In this document: positions 11,236 to 23,262 of the stretch, piece by piece | How positions within the stretch are numbered: position 1 is the stretch's first letter | How the letters are laid out: each line of letters begins with the position of its first letter | DNA from: Dioszegia crocea | Lineage: Eukaryota > Basidiomycota > Tremellomycetes > Tremellales > Bulleribasidiaceae | NCBI GenBank assembly: GCA_001600615.1 | Contig: BCKK01000009.1 | Location: 1,091,213 to 1,155,212, forward strand | Reading direction: 5' to 3' | Length of the DNA: 64,000 nt | Position numbers and translations under genes: made by a program | Notes under the pieces: generated by a model | Told to the model about the DNA's origin: nothing | Database searches by the model: none | The model's input: the letters and a program-made list of their open reading frames with translations, nothing else

Positions 11236-13050
11236 ATGTCGCCCGTCAACTTTACAGACCTCCCCAACAATACCAACTCATCATGGTGGAGAGATGCTGG
11301 GATGCGTCGCGGCATGCTGCACGTATTTATCCTCTACACTGCTGTCTACTCGCTCGGCTACGACGGCTCCCTCTTGAATGGTCTGCAGGGTCTTCCCGCC
11401 TGGCAAAGCAACTTTGAGCAGCCTGCCGGGGTCCAGCTTGGTCTCATTGCCGCCACTTACTACCTGTAAGTCGCTGCAGTATGTACGCTTTCACTGAGCT
11501 GATATCTAGGCCCAAAATCCCTACTACCTTTGTTGTTGCCTGGATGGTCGATCGCTATGGTCGAAAGATCCCTCTTGTACGTCTCTTGTCTCTGAACCAA
11601 GGCCTACCTTTGTACTAGAGCTCAGCTAACATACAGTACGTTGGAGCGGTCTTTATGCTGGCTGGTGCAATCATGGGTGGTCTAACTCATACTCGTGCCG
11701 AGCTTATGGGTGCAAGGGTGTTGCTAGGTGTGGGAACTGCTTTTGCTCGTGAGACCTAAAAACTCTGCCTTGCCATGCCCTCGCTGACTCTTAGAAATTA
11801 CTGCTTGTTCCTTGATCCCTGAGCTCGCCCACCCCCGTATCCGTCACATGGCTGGAGGTTTCCTCAACACCACCTACTTTGTAAGTCCTACCCAAAGCCA
11901 AATTGAGATCATGCTGAGATATAGATCGGCTCCATCTTCTCCTCGTGGCTGTGCTTTGCAATGGTCTACTACCCCGGCGGCGGCAAAGACAACTGGTCTT
12001 GGCGTATCCCCACTCTCCTTCAAGGTATCGGACCCGTCATCCTCGCCGCCGGCGTATGGTTCGTTCCCGAATCTCCTCGTTGGCTCGTCAGCAAGGGCCG
12101 AACCGAGGAAGCCCACGCCATTCTCGCCAAGTACCACGCCAACGGCGAGATGCAGGACCAGCTTGTCTTGCTGGAGGTTCACGAGATCGGTACCGCCGTC
12201 GAGAAGGATCGTCAGACGGCCGCCGGAGGCTGGCTCACCTTCTTTAAGACCGCCGGTAATCGTCGTCGTTTCTTTGTTATCATCATGATCGGTACGGCTA
12301 CCCAGTGGATTGGAAACGGTCTCGTCGTGAGTTATTGCAGCAACATGAGACTGTACTCGAAGCTGATAATACTAGAGCTATTTCCTGGTGCCCATCCTTA
12401 AGCAAATCAACATCACTCAACCAGCCCAGACCACCGGGATCAACGGCGGTATCGCCATCTGGTCATGGTTCGCCGCCATGCTCGGTGCTTCCCTCTCGGA
12501 CAAATTCGGCCGTCGATCCCTTTTCCTCACCTCCCTTCTCGGCTGCCTCGCCTGCTTTATCCTCATTACGGCTCTCTCTGGCAGCTTTGCCTCATCCGGC
12601 AATACCACCACCGGCATCGCTATGATCCCCTTCCTCTTCCTCTTCAACTCATTCTACGCCATCGCCTTCACACCCATCCCCCTCCTTTACGTCCCCGAAA
12701 TTTCACCCTTTGCGCTCCGGGCCAAGTCGGCGGCACTACTCCTCCTCTCTCAGAACATTGCGCAGGCATTCAACCAGTTCGTCAACCCGGTGGCGCTTGC
12801 AGCCATAGCCTGGAAGTACTTTATCGTCTACGTCGCGATCATCTCCGTCTATTTTGTGCTGTTCTACTTCTTCTGTCGCGAGACAAAGGGGTTGACAGTG
12901 GAGGAAGCTGGTCTTGTGTACGACTCGGCCGTTATGCGAAAGCGTGGGGCAGATATGGAGGCTGCCATTCAGGAGGAGGCACAAGGGGATGAGCAGGATC
13001 TTGGGGAGGTGAAAGAGGTCTTGTCGCACCACGAAGAGAGGCGAATCTAA
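11236..13050 (+). CDS. MFS sugar transporter 2 (lactose-permease / cellodextrin type)
   Basis: Six exons (11236-11465, 11510-11576, 11637-11748, 11795-11880, 11925-12326, 12376-13050) sum to 524 codons. The first helix reads GYDGSLLNGLQGLPAW. Then come D-R-Y-G-R-K between helices 2 and 3, and VPESPRWLVSKGRTEEAHAI followed by L-A-K-Y-H-A-N-G in the central loop. S-D-K-F-G-R-R-S and CRETKGLTVEE mark the second half. These features resemble fungal lactose permeases and the Neurospora cellodextrin transporters, so cellobiose or lactose uptake is the best guess. Neighbouring intracellular beta-glucosidase genes fit that reading. The C-terminus is acidic and cytosolic. It lies divergent from transporter 1 and convergent with regulator 1. 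Confidence 0.92.
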
Positions 13051-13300
13051 TTGCATTTCAAAACTCCTCATTCCTTATTTCCGAGTTTGTTGGCTTCCAT
13101 ATACCTCTTTCCTTCATTTGATTAGCTATTCGTCCGATGCATAATTTGATCAGATCTCATGCCCCGACTCAGAGGCCTTCCGTCATCAGACACACGCCCT
13201 CTGGGTTCTGTTTAAGCTGAAATCTGATATCATAACAGACAACCCCCGTTTCTTGTGATTACAACCAAGCAGCCATAGGGACTACCGAGCACATCTAACA
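13051..13300. other. Convergent intergenic region
   Basis: The 3' ends of transporter 2 and regulator 1 share this region. The exact 3' exon of regulator 1 is uncertain: either the frame runs on to a stop at 13301, or a GTGAGT donor at 13327 leads to an exon near 13290. Confidence 0.4.
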
Positions 13301-16003
13301 TCAACATAGCCCACAACCAAAACTCACACTCTCGATCTGCGTCAACAGCGTCAAGAAGCTCATGAGCACGTCGACGTGCTGGTCAACGGGTTCAACCCCT
13401 TGTACGGATAGTGAGGATGACTGTGCGATCGGGCTGGCGTCAGGTGAGAGTAGCGTGACTACCACGTTGCGGACTTTGTTGACGAGGGAGTGAGAGTTGG
13501 CTGATACCTGTTGGTCAGCTTAGAATCTGGGATGGTAATAAATTAGACTCACAGCTTCGAGCGGTATGCTGTATATGTCAGCATTGTCTCAGCTCATAAT
13601 TATACGACTCACCTGTTTAGAGCATGCAGAAGATCGCTGATATTGGACTGCATCGTATCCACACCAAGCGCAGTCTGCTCCAGAAGCGCCTCAATACCTT
13701 TACGTGCTGGCGTGCCAGGAGCGCCTCCGTTCGTTCTGAGCTTTTCTCGGCAATTTCTATCATCAGCACGAACCATCCAAGCACTTACAATAAAAGCATA
13801 CGAGCTATCGCCCGCGTAACGTGCAGATTGGCCTTCATCACTTGCCAAGCCATATGTGGATCCTGCGCCGACATGCCACCTGAAGGAGCGCTGTCGACCG
13901 AGGCTTGACGATACTCTGGACGCAGGGATGAATCGCCAAAGGTGGAATGACTAAGATCAGCGGAGAGAGCAAGGTAAGCTTACTTGTCAGGCGAAGATAG
14001 ATTGAGCGAGTCTACTCGTAATTGAGGCGGTAAGGACCTGTATGTTCGTTGAAGGCGATCAAAGATGTCCTGGAGCTGCCGAAGGATACCCAAAAGAGCA
14101 GAGGGGGATAGATGTGTGCTGAGCTGGCGACGGAGTAATACGGCTTCTCGAATCAAACTAGCATTAGTCACTGAAGAAAAATCACGTACCGAAAGGTTGC
14201 GCAGGCGATGCTGATCTTGTCAGCTCGAGTCTTGACGAGTATGTTGGTGACTAGCCTGAATCCAAGTATCCTGGGTATAGATCCTGGTAGCGGGTTTCTG
14301 ATACCAGTGGGAGTAATATACTCGTCGTCCCTGTTGATCAGTCACATTCCCAAACGCAATCAGCGGCCCTAGGCCAAAGTCAAGGCCTTCTTTCGAGAGC
14401 CTTAACTATGACACAGTGCCCTCAAAATCGCCTCGCTGTATCTCCGCGCTGACTTCATCCTCTCTCAGCCAGCCCGCTTCGCTATACACCCTTCTCTTGG
14501 ACGATCTTACGCGCCCACATCTGAATCCCCCGCTGTTCTCCCGCACCCGCATCTAGCCCTCTTATCCTTGTGGAGCTCGACTGATGACTTGCTCTCGACC
14601 CTCCACAATAGTGACACCAGACTCACAGATCAAGGGGATGCAAATTGTCAATATCCTCCACGCTGAGCGCGAGCGGTTGACCCTGCATGGATGCTCTGTC
14701 TGTCAGCAAGCCATCAAACCACTTTGTATTGATGACTCACGCTGAGGCATCCGACATCACCAACACAGACATGAGCCGGCGTCGCATCTCTGCGTCGACT
14801 GGATCTAGAGGATCGGCCCCAGCTCGTCACCGCGTCTAGCAGGTACTTACTCAGGCCGGTATAGCTAGATTCGCGATGTAGGTCCATGAGCGTAGCCAGT
14901 CGAGTGCTTTCTGCCAGCGAAGCGACTACAGTGTCAGCTTGAATTTCAAGAAAAAAAACGTAAGGAGTATTACCCCATGCTGCCCTTCTTCCCGTCAAGG
15001 AGCTAAATACGCCTTGAAAGAATTTGACAGTGACGAGGGTATCGGTCGGTGGGTCGTAAAGATCCAGGACAGCTCTACGAGACAGCTTGAAGCACTGCTC
15101 TGCAATGTCCGATATCGGATCATGCCCATCGTACGGTAGAAACGCTTTTGGTACCTGTATCAGTGCCGCTCAACTGGTGACTTACCTGGACGAGGGAGAC
15201 AGCGATGATGCTAGATAGAAGAGCAAGAAAGAGGGGGTCAGTCTTGTCGTGATGAGTGCGGAGCCTGCTCTCGAAGGACGGCTGATGTACTATCGGCTGG
15301 AGGGGCGAGACCTGGGTTCAGCGTAGTCCGACGTTCAACTCACAAACTCGAAAAACATAGAAATGAGATATGTGATTTTGTCACGAGAAATGATATGATC
15401 GATGAGAGGTAGCTCATGCACCTCCAAGGGGTACTGTGACACGCCGGAGAGACTGGTCGGAAGTGAAACTGCAGGCTCGGACGGCCCCGCCTGCCCGGGT
15501 AGGTCTCGCATCGAGCCGGACGTTGAGGCATAGTAATTGTCAAACATGTGATCGTCAAGCTCTGGTAGTGGGAGCTCCGTCTCATCATGTACATGTCCGA
15601 GAGATGAGGGACCCGCGATAGAAGAAGGGCCACCAAGTGACGCTCGATGCAATTGAGGACCTTGTCGTAGACTGGAAGGTCAGCTCATCCCGCCAGTCTG
15701 CCTTGAGGTTGGGATTTACTCGGCCATGGTTTTCTCTGAGAGCCCACGCTAAATATCAGCTACCATTGAGGTGCAGAGGTGAAAGGCTCACTTTCTTCCT
15801 CGAAGTTGTCACGCATTCGATACCCAGTGCAGCACAAGGCTAGCTAGTGAGCTGCGACCTTTGCTTGTATTTACCTCACACGGCTCGCTGGGTCGTCCAT
15901 CATGACTCTCTGTCCGTTCGCATCTCACTTTTCGCCTCCGACAAGCCAAGCAGCCTGGCCGTCAGAGCAGCTAAAACTCTCACTCACTGAGCATCTTATC
16001 CAT
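13301..16003 (-). CDS. Zn2Cys6 transcription factor 1 (fungal-specific TF domain)
   Basis: The binuclear zinc cluster is split over three exons. M-D-K-M-L-S (15988-16003) joins CLACRRRKVRCER (15875-15954) and then P-C-A-A-L-G-I-E-C (15792-15839), giving C-x2-C-x6-C, a spacer, C-x2-C-x6-C. Further exons at 15720-15748 and 15344-15671 lead into the fungal-specific TF domain (VSPLQPIVHQPSFESRL; A-L-Y-type helices; YDPPTDTLVTVKFFQG; DAEMRRRLM). The reading frame continues through many short exons to a helical end (ANSHSLVNKVRNVVVTLL; FLTLLTQIES). It is a nuclear DNA-binding regulator, expected to bind CGG-containing sites. It is divergent from beta-glucosidase 1 and paralogous to the factor at 34981-37431, with the same exon pattern, so control of this cluster is a reasonable inference. 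The C-terminal exon is uncertain. Confidence 0.82.
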
Positions 16004-16672
16004 CTAAGCTGTCAACGGTGAGAACGGTTGATGTGTGAACGTCAGATTCGTAACCGGTTGAAACCGGCATTCTGATAATCGCTGCTTGCAGTCATGCTGC
16101 AACGCGCCAAATTTCTTCCTTCCATAGATATTCGTCTACAAGCTTCCATACAAACGAGGACTATGACTACGCTGGCTTCATTCTACTCCACCAGGACGAA
16201 CTACTCAGTCTATGTATGTAGCAAGCAGTTCAAGACTGGCCGCTGATCCTGAACGTACGTAAGGTGAGCCGTATGGTATATGGGGCCCCGCCACTTCTGA
16301 ACTCTGCCGCAGATCTGTCTACCATGCCCTCTGACACCCATCCATATACATGTATTAGCAAGTCTTGGTGGGGCTTGGTCTGGCTGGGTTCGGCGAGATT
16401 GAGCGCTTCACGCTGCAGCGTACAAGCAAACAGCACAGAGCACAGCTAGTAAACAACGCCTATCCTTCCCGGGTCACCTAAGTATTCTCCGACTTAATAC
16501 CGAGCAATGCCCGACATTTCCCCTTATCGGGCCGGTTCTCCTCTACAACTGCTGTGTTCTCCTCACTAAAGACGAGCCGCCCTCAGCACCTCAGTATGCA
16601 GTCCCTGTCCCCCACTCCCTCTCTCACGCTGCTGGAAAATACGCATACTCGACCTTCTGAGTCCCAACCAAG
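16004..16672. promoter_or_regulatory. Divergent promoter, regulator 1 / beta-glucosidase 1
   Basis: This 669 bp region is rich in CGG/CCG half-sites: CGGTGAGAACGGTTG near 16016-16030, AACCGGTTGAAACCGG at 16052-16067, and GGGCCGGTTCTCC near 16528-16540. Such triplets are the usual contact sites of Zn2Cys6 factors. No coding exon is supported. Confidence 0.5.
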
Positions 16673-19662
16673 ATGTCACACAAGCAAGATGGCGATGAAC
16701 CAGCGCTCCTGGGCAACGGAATGCACTACATCCCGACCGACAACTCGCACTTGGACCGCAGCTTTCTTGATGCCGACCTCGATGAGCTGATCACCAAGTT
16801 GACGGTTCCCGAGAAAATCAGCTTGCTCGCTGGGAAGGATCGGTGGTCGTAAGTTTGCCTAGTACAGCGGTCGATCCCAGCTGATGGGCAGTACGGTGGA
16901 CATTACCCGCCTTAACATCCCCAGCATCAAGGTTACCGATGGTTCCAACGGGGCTCGAGGCGGAAGCTTCTTCAAGATGAGTAAGTGCAGAATATGGTTC
17001 AAGCTGACTGTAGTCCCTGCGGTCGCTATTCCCTGCGGCTCTGGCCTCGGCTGCTCCTTTTCCCCTTCGCTCATGCACGAGCTAGGCGGTCTGCTCGCCG
17101 CCGAGACTCTCGCACGCAAGTCCGTCTGCCTCCTCGGACCCACCATCAACGTACCTCGGTCTCCCCTCTGCGGTCGCACTTTCGAGCAGTTCTCGGAAGA
17201 TCCGACTCTCTCCGGCCACCTGGCAGCGGCCTACATCAACGGTCTCCAGGCCGGTGGTATCTCACCCACCGTCAAACACTTTGTGGGGAACGAGCAGGAG
17301 CATGAGCGGAATGGTGCCGACTCGATTATCGCTCCTCGAGCCTTCAGAGAGGTCTATCTCCGGCCGTTCCAGATTGCCGAGCGTCTCTCTAGGCCTTGGG
17401 CGTGAGTCCTCTTTGCTTTTGATCTAGATACTAGCTGATTCCCAGATACATGACGAGCTACAATAAGGTGTGTCTGACTTCTGTATGGAAAAGCTGAGCT
17501 GACTTTCAGGTGAATGGCGTTCACTGTTCCGAGGACAAGTGGCTGCTTGACACCCTGCTCAAGGGAGAGTGGGGCTTTGGGGAGGATGGGTTCATTATGA
17601 GCGATTGGTGGGGGACGTACTCTATCGACCTGTCTATCAAGGCAGGGATGAGTCTCGAGATGCCGGGCGGAAGTGGGCTGTATAGACAGGAAGCGTGAGT
17701 TGACACCTGTAGCCAAGCTGACTTTAGAATCGTCGTGCACCAGCTCAAATCCCACAAACTCCTCCACTCGGACATCGATAAGCTCGTCAAGTCCGTTCTC
17801 CAGTGGACGCAACGTCTCGCCAGACTCCACGCCGACCTCGTCTACTCACCCGACACGGACGAGTTTACCCGCCCTCGTACCAAGGAGGACGAGGATCTCA
17901 CCCGTCGAGCCGCTACGGAGAGTATCACCCTGCTCCAGAACGTCGACTCTATCCTCCCTCTCGTGCCCACCTCCAACGCTCCTCTCAAAATCGCCGTCAT
18001 CGGAGCTCAGGCCAAGGCACGTGTTGCCACTGGTGGTGGATCCGCCCAATGCCGTACCTCGTGGTGCCAATCCCCCTGGGAGGCGCTCAACGAGCAGAAC
18101 CCGGGCGGCATCGAGCTCTCCTACTCGCTCGGCGGGTACGTATCCAAGTACCTCCCCGTACTCGACACATCCTTTACCCGCCTTGACGGCTCCAAGGGGT
18201 TCGACCTTCACCATTACGCTATTGCCGCGGACGGAACTCAGTCTGCCAAGCCGGCCTACATTGATACGCATGACCTCAGTGACATGTACATGTACGACTT
18301 CTACCACCCCCGGCTCGGCATGCACTACTTCACCGAGCTTCACACCCTCTTCACAAGCCCTATTGACGGCGAGTACGAAATCGGCTTTTGCGTCACGGGG
18401 CAGGGGTGGCTCTGGGTTGATGATGAGCTCAAGATTGTCAATGCGACAGCAGAGGAGCAGGTGGTTGGGACGGCATTCCTGGGGTATGGTACGGCGGAGA
18501 AGTCTACAATGATTCAGGTCAGGAAGGGTCAAGTGCGTATATTTATCCTGGACCGGGGCCATGGCTGACTTGCAGACATACTCCATCAAGCTGCTTCACG
18601 ATACGCGCCTTCCGTCTGGCTCGACTCGGGGCAAGGGTCCCATCGTGCGTCCCGGAATCAGGCTCGGCGCTCGTCCCTCCGTCAACCCTGATGCGGCCAT
18701 TGAGGAGGCTGTTGAGCTCGCCAAGAAATCGGACCGGGCTGTACTCGTTGTCGGGCTCAACTCGGACTGGGAAAGTGAGGGGTTCGACCGACCAACTCTG
18801 GCTCTTCCCGGCAGGTGAGTCTCTCATGCTAGAGCAATGAATCAAGCTGATCTCAGGTCAAACGAACTCATCTCGCGTGTTGCCGCTGCCAATCCCAACA
18901 CCATCGTTGTCCTCCAGACCGGCTCGGCCGTCTCCATGCCCTGGCTCTCGGCCGTCAAAGGTGTCGTCCACGCCTTTTACCTTGGTAATCAGTGCGGCGA
19001 CGCCATCGCCGATATCCTGTACGGTACCGCCAATCCCTCGGGTCGACTCTCCCTCACCATGCCCGCCAAGGAGGAGGATATCCCCGCGTATCCCGACTTC
19101 AAGTCCGCCCGCACCAAGGTTCACTATACCGAGGGCATCTGGGTCGGGTACAAGTGGTACAATATGCGCAAGATTGAGCCGCTCTTCCCTTTTGGTCACG
19201 GTCTCAGCTACACTACGTTCGAATACTCGAACCTCCGGCTCTCGGCGTCCCCGCCTACGCTTAAGGTGGCGGATGAGTGGCAGGCGACTGTTGAGGTGAC
19301 GGTCAAGAATACTGGGGATAGGGTAGGGAGTCACTCGGCCCACGTCTACCTCTCGCCGCCAAAGGAGACAGATGTGAGCTTGAAGCATCCGGACCATGCC
19401 TTGCAGGGCTTCGACAAGGCGTACAATGTCCAGCCGGGTGAGAGTGTGACGCTCAAGATTGAGCTCGACAAATGTGAGTTGCTTGCTCGCTCTGAGTTCA
19501 TGACTGACCTTTTCAGATGCTATTTGCCACTGGGATGACTTGACGGAAACATGGAGGGCAGAGAAGGGAACGTGGACCGTCAGGATTGGGCGGGATGCGC
19601 AGACTTTCTGGGGGTCCGAGACGTTTGAGATTGGTCACAACATGCCTTGGTCCGGTTTGTAG
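16673..19662 (+). CDS. GH3 beta-glucosidase 1, intracellular, with PA14 insert
   Basis: Nine exons (16673-16848, 16892-16980, 17014-17401, 17446-17467, 17510-17694, 17728-18532, 18576-18814, 18857-19473, 19517-19662) sum to 889 codons. The order is: GH3 N-terminal barrel ([26 protein letters not shown]); the nucleophile motif [12 protein letters not shown] with the Asp near residue 256; GH3 C-terminal domain; a PA14 insert around residues 400-555 (YHPRLGMHYF, DGEYEIGFCVTGQGWLWVDD); and a fibronectin-III-like end. The enzyme removes non-reducing terminal glucose from cellobiose and related beta-glucosides. The N-terminus is polar with no signal peptide, so it should act in the cytosol on imported sugar, like Kluyveromyces BglI. 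It has one intron (17468-17509) that its paralogue at 19938 lacks. Confidence 0.95.
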
Positions 19663-19937
19663 AGTGGTTGAGTTGCATGCATACAGTATTGAAGGTATAT
19701 GTTGCTGCTAGGGTATTTGGGTTGCGTTTGTGTAGTGGGGATGTCGGTCATCCTCGGACAGGCCAAGAGAGAAGATGGTGTCCAAGCAAGCTGGAACACC
19801 CCCAGGCCGGACCCAGCATCGCGCCACAGCTGATTGTCGGGTGGATTTCAGTAATTGCCGCAAGTTAATGATCTTCTGAGGCGTGCTTTAAAAAAGTGGC
19901 GCATTAACAAAACCCAATGAATGCATGCGAGAGCCTA
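19663..19937. other. Convergent spacer between the two beta-glucosidase genes
   Basis: This 275 bp spacer separates the facing stop codons of two homologous genes, which together form a large diverged inverted repeat. No gene is seen. Confidence 0.6.
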
Positions 19938-22897
19938 TCAGAGCCCAATCCATGGTAGATCGTGCCCGATATTGAAAGTCTCTCCGCCGTAGAAGGTCTG
20001 CGCATCGATCCCAATCTTGACAGTCCACGTCCCCTTCTCTACTCTCCACTTCCCGGTCAAATCATCCCAATGAGAGATGGCATCTATCCATCAGCTAAGA
20101 TCTAGGCCTATCAAGGCAAAAATCACTCACATTTATCCAATTCCACCTTGACCTTCTTGCTCTGCCCAGGTTGGATATCATACGCCTTCTCAAACCCTTG
20201 CAGGGTATGTTCCGGGTGCTTCAGACTTGTGGCCGTTTCCGCCGGAGGGGTAAGGTAGATGTGAACCGAATGACTCCCAGCCCTATTCCCAGTATTCTTC
20301 ACCTCCACCTCAACCGTAGCTTTCCACTCATCCGCTTCTTTACAATTCTCAACCGCCTTGACTGCCAGTCCCGAATATTCAAACGAGGTATAGCTGAGTC
20401 CGTGACCGAAGGGGAAGAGTGGGCTGATTTTGCGCATGTTGTAATGCTTGTAGCCGACCCAGATACCTTCGGAGTAATGAACCTTGGTTCGAGCAGATTT
20501 GAAATCGGGATAAGAAGGGATATCCTCTTCTCGAGCGGGCATAGTGAGGGATAGTCGGCCAGAAGGGTTTGCAGTGCCGTACAGGATTTCAGCAATGGCT
20601 GCGCCACATTCGTTTCCGAGGTACCAGGCGTGGACGACACCTTTGACTGACGGTAGCCAAGGCATGGCAACGGCGGATCCAGTTTGGAGGACGACGATGG
20701 TGTTTGGGTTGACGGCAGCGACGCGGGCGATGAGCTCATCGGACCTAATTGATCAGCTTGGTCAATGCGACTTGCTTACCTGCCAGGAAGAGCCAAAGTC
20801 GGTCTATCAAATCCTTCACTCTCCCAATCCTGGTTCAGACCAACTACCAATACCGCCCGATCCGACTTCTTGGCTAGCTCTACAGCAGCTTCGATGCTTG
20901 CGTCGGGGTTGACGGCGGCCCGAGCCCCGAGCCTGATTCCAGGTCTGACAATGGGACCTTTGCCTCGAGTAGATCCAGGAGGTAGTCGGGTATCGTGTAG
21001 GAGTTTGATGTGGTATTGCTGAGTTGTCAGCTGAACTCCATACTAAGTACCTGGTAGCTTACCTGTCCCTTCTTCACCTGGAATTGGACGATCGCCTCGG
21101 AAGTTCCAAAGCCCAGGAAAGTCGTACCCGGCACCTTCTCCTGTTCTTCCGCCGTAGCATTCTTGAGAACGAGCTTATCATCGATAAACAACCACCCTTG
21201 ACCGGTAATTGCGATCCCGAAGTCGTACTCGCCGTCAATAGGGCTGGTGAATGTGGTAAGAACTTCAGTAAAGTAGTGTTTACCAAGTCGGGGGTGGTAG
21301 TAGTCGTACATGAACATATCGGACAAGTCGTGGGTATCGGTATCGACGGCCTCAGCGGCCTGAGTCCCATCGGCCAAGATTGGGAAATGACGAAGATCGA
21401 ATCCTCTAGCTCCGTCCGCTCGGGTAAAGGCCGCATCGAGCAAAGGGAGGTACTTCGAGATGTAGGCGCCGGTAGAGTATGACAACTCGATCCCGTCCGG
21501 CTTCTGCTCGACGAGGGCGTCCCAGGGTGATTGACACCAGGATGTCCGACATTGAGCTGATCCTCCACCTGTTGCAACCCGTTCCTTTGCGCTAGCACCG
21601 ATGACGGCGACTTTCAAATTGGATTCGAGGGGGAGAACGTTATCGGCGTTTTTGAGCAGAGCGATACTCTCCGTAGCGGCTCGGCGGGTGAGGTCCGAGT
21701 CTTTGTCGTTCCGAGGTCGAGTGAATTCGTCGAGGTCAGATGAATAGACCATATCGGCATTGGCACGAGCGGTACGTTGAACCCATTTCAACACCGACTT
21801 GGCAGCAGAGTCGATATCGGATGGAAGGAGTTTATGAGATTTGAGCTGGTGCATGACTAGACTGTTCATATTAGCGATAGCCCAAGATGAGACTTACGCT
21901 TCTTGCCTGTAAACTCCAGTCCCCCCGGGCATCTCCAAACTCAGACCCGCCTTAATTGCCAAATCAATCGAGTAAGTCCCCCACCAATCACTCATGACGA
22001 ATCCGTCCTCCCCATATCCCCATTCCTTCTTCAATAACGTGTCCAGCAGCCCCTTATCCTCAGAGCAGTGGGTCCCGTTGACCTTGTTGTAGCTTGACAT
22101 ACTGACATGTCAGCTCAAGCCTTCGTTACGAGCTGAGAAACTCACTATCCCCACGGCTGGGCAAGCTTCTGCGTGATTTGGAAAGGTCGAAGATACACCT
22201 CCCTGAACGCCCGAGCAGGGATGATAGAGTCGGCACCGTTCCGCTCATGCTCCTGCTCATTACCGACGAAGTGCTTGATCGTAGGGCTGATCCCGTTGTC
22301 CTGAAGACCATTGACGTAGGCAGCGGCGAGCTGACCCGAGAGCGTGGGATCCTCCGAGAACTGCTCGAAGGTCCGACCGCAGAGAGGGTTTCGGGGTACG
22401 TTGATTGTGGGTCCGAGGAGACAGACGGATTTACGCGCTTTGGTCTCTTCGGCAAGAAGCGATCCGAGCTCGTGCATCAATGAGGGGGAAAATGTGCAGC
22501 CAAGTCCGGATCCGCAGGGAATGGCAATTGCGGGAACTGCAGGGATCAGCTCAGGTCTAGGAAGTCACTTATACCACTTACTCATCTTGTAGAAGCTACC
22601 GCCTCGAGCTCCATTAGGCCCATCAGTCACCTTGACGCTCGGGATGTTGAGTCTGGTGATGTCGACTGTTCTATGGCTATCAGCTTGCTAATCCCCATCT
22701 CAAAAACGGACGACTCACGACCATCTATCTTTCCCAGCAAGCAGCGAGATCTTCTCAGGGATAGTCAAAGCAGCGACGATCTCATCAATGTCCGCCTCCA
22801 GAAAGCTGCGGTCCATGTGCGAATTATCGGTGGGGACGAAATTCATCCCGTTTCCCGGTAAGGGCTCGGGCTGAGTGATCTTCTGATTAGTGGACAT
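19938..22897 (-). CDS. GH3 beta-glucosidase 2, intracellular, with PA14 insert
   Basis: Eight exons (22719-22897, 22582-22670, 22146-22536, 21898-22101, 21063-21861, 20780-21018, 20131-20744, 19938-20083) sum to 887 codons. It is a close paralogue of beta-glucosidase 1 over its full length. Shared features are [10 protein letters not shown], the nucleophile motif [12 protein letters not shown], the PA14 insert ([20 protein letters not shown]), [19 protein letters not shown] and an Fn3-like end. There is no signal peptide (start [12 protein letters not shown]), so the enzyme is predicted to be cytosolic. Convergent placement with gene 1 suggests an inverted duplication followed by loss or gain of one intron. 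Substrate differences between the two copies cannot be judged from sequence. Confidence 0.95.
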
Positions 22898-23262
22898 TCT
22901 CGTTTGTTGACTACTCTGCGAGTATGAGTGAGGAGAAGGGGATGGGACTGCATGCTGTTTGTTCTCTTGGTTGATGTTATATGGGCTGAAGTGAAGTGCA
23001 GGGATAGGCTCCGGTTGGCCGAGGCGAAAGTCCGAGGTTTATCCGGGAGTGGCGAATCCGGTCCGCATGGTATGGCCGCACCTGCCACACTCAGCTGTTC
23101 TGACATTGTGCGCCTTGTACCTCTTTTGACCTGTAGTATGTGCAAGGCTGGAGCATGGGTACTACTCTCGACTCCACAAGCGAGATCCATATACATCTAC
23201 ATATCGTTTATCGTCAGATCCGCACCAGGCGGCCTGAAAATCCAGCTTGCTCCGCCCGAAAT
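22898..23262. promoter_or_regulatory. Beta-glucosidase 2 promoter / LPMO 1 3' region
   Basis: This 365 bp region contains CCGGTTGG near 23011-23018, GTCCGA at 23030-23035 and CCGGTCCG near 23050. These are possible zinc-cluster sites in the 5' region of the minus-strand beta-glucosidase. Confidence 0.45.

Noticed and set aside
12465..12992. 175-codon second plus-strand frame
   Set aside because: Overlaps the last transporter 2 exon in another frame; Arg/His/Pro-rich shadow.
17846..18589. 247-codon minus-strand frame
   Set aside because: Antisense shadow of a beta-glucosidase 1 exon.
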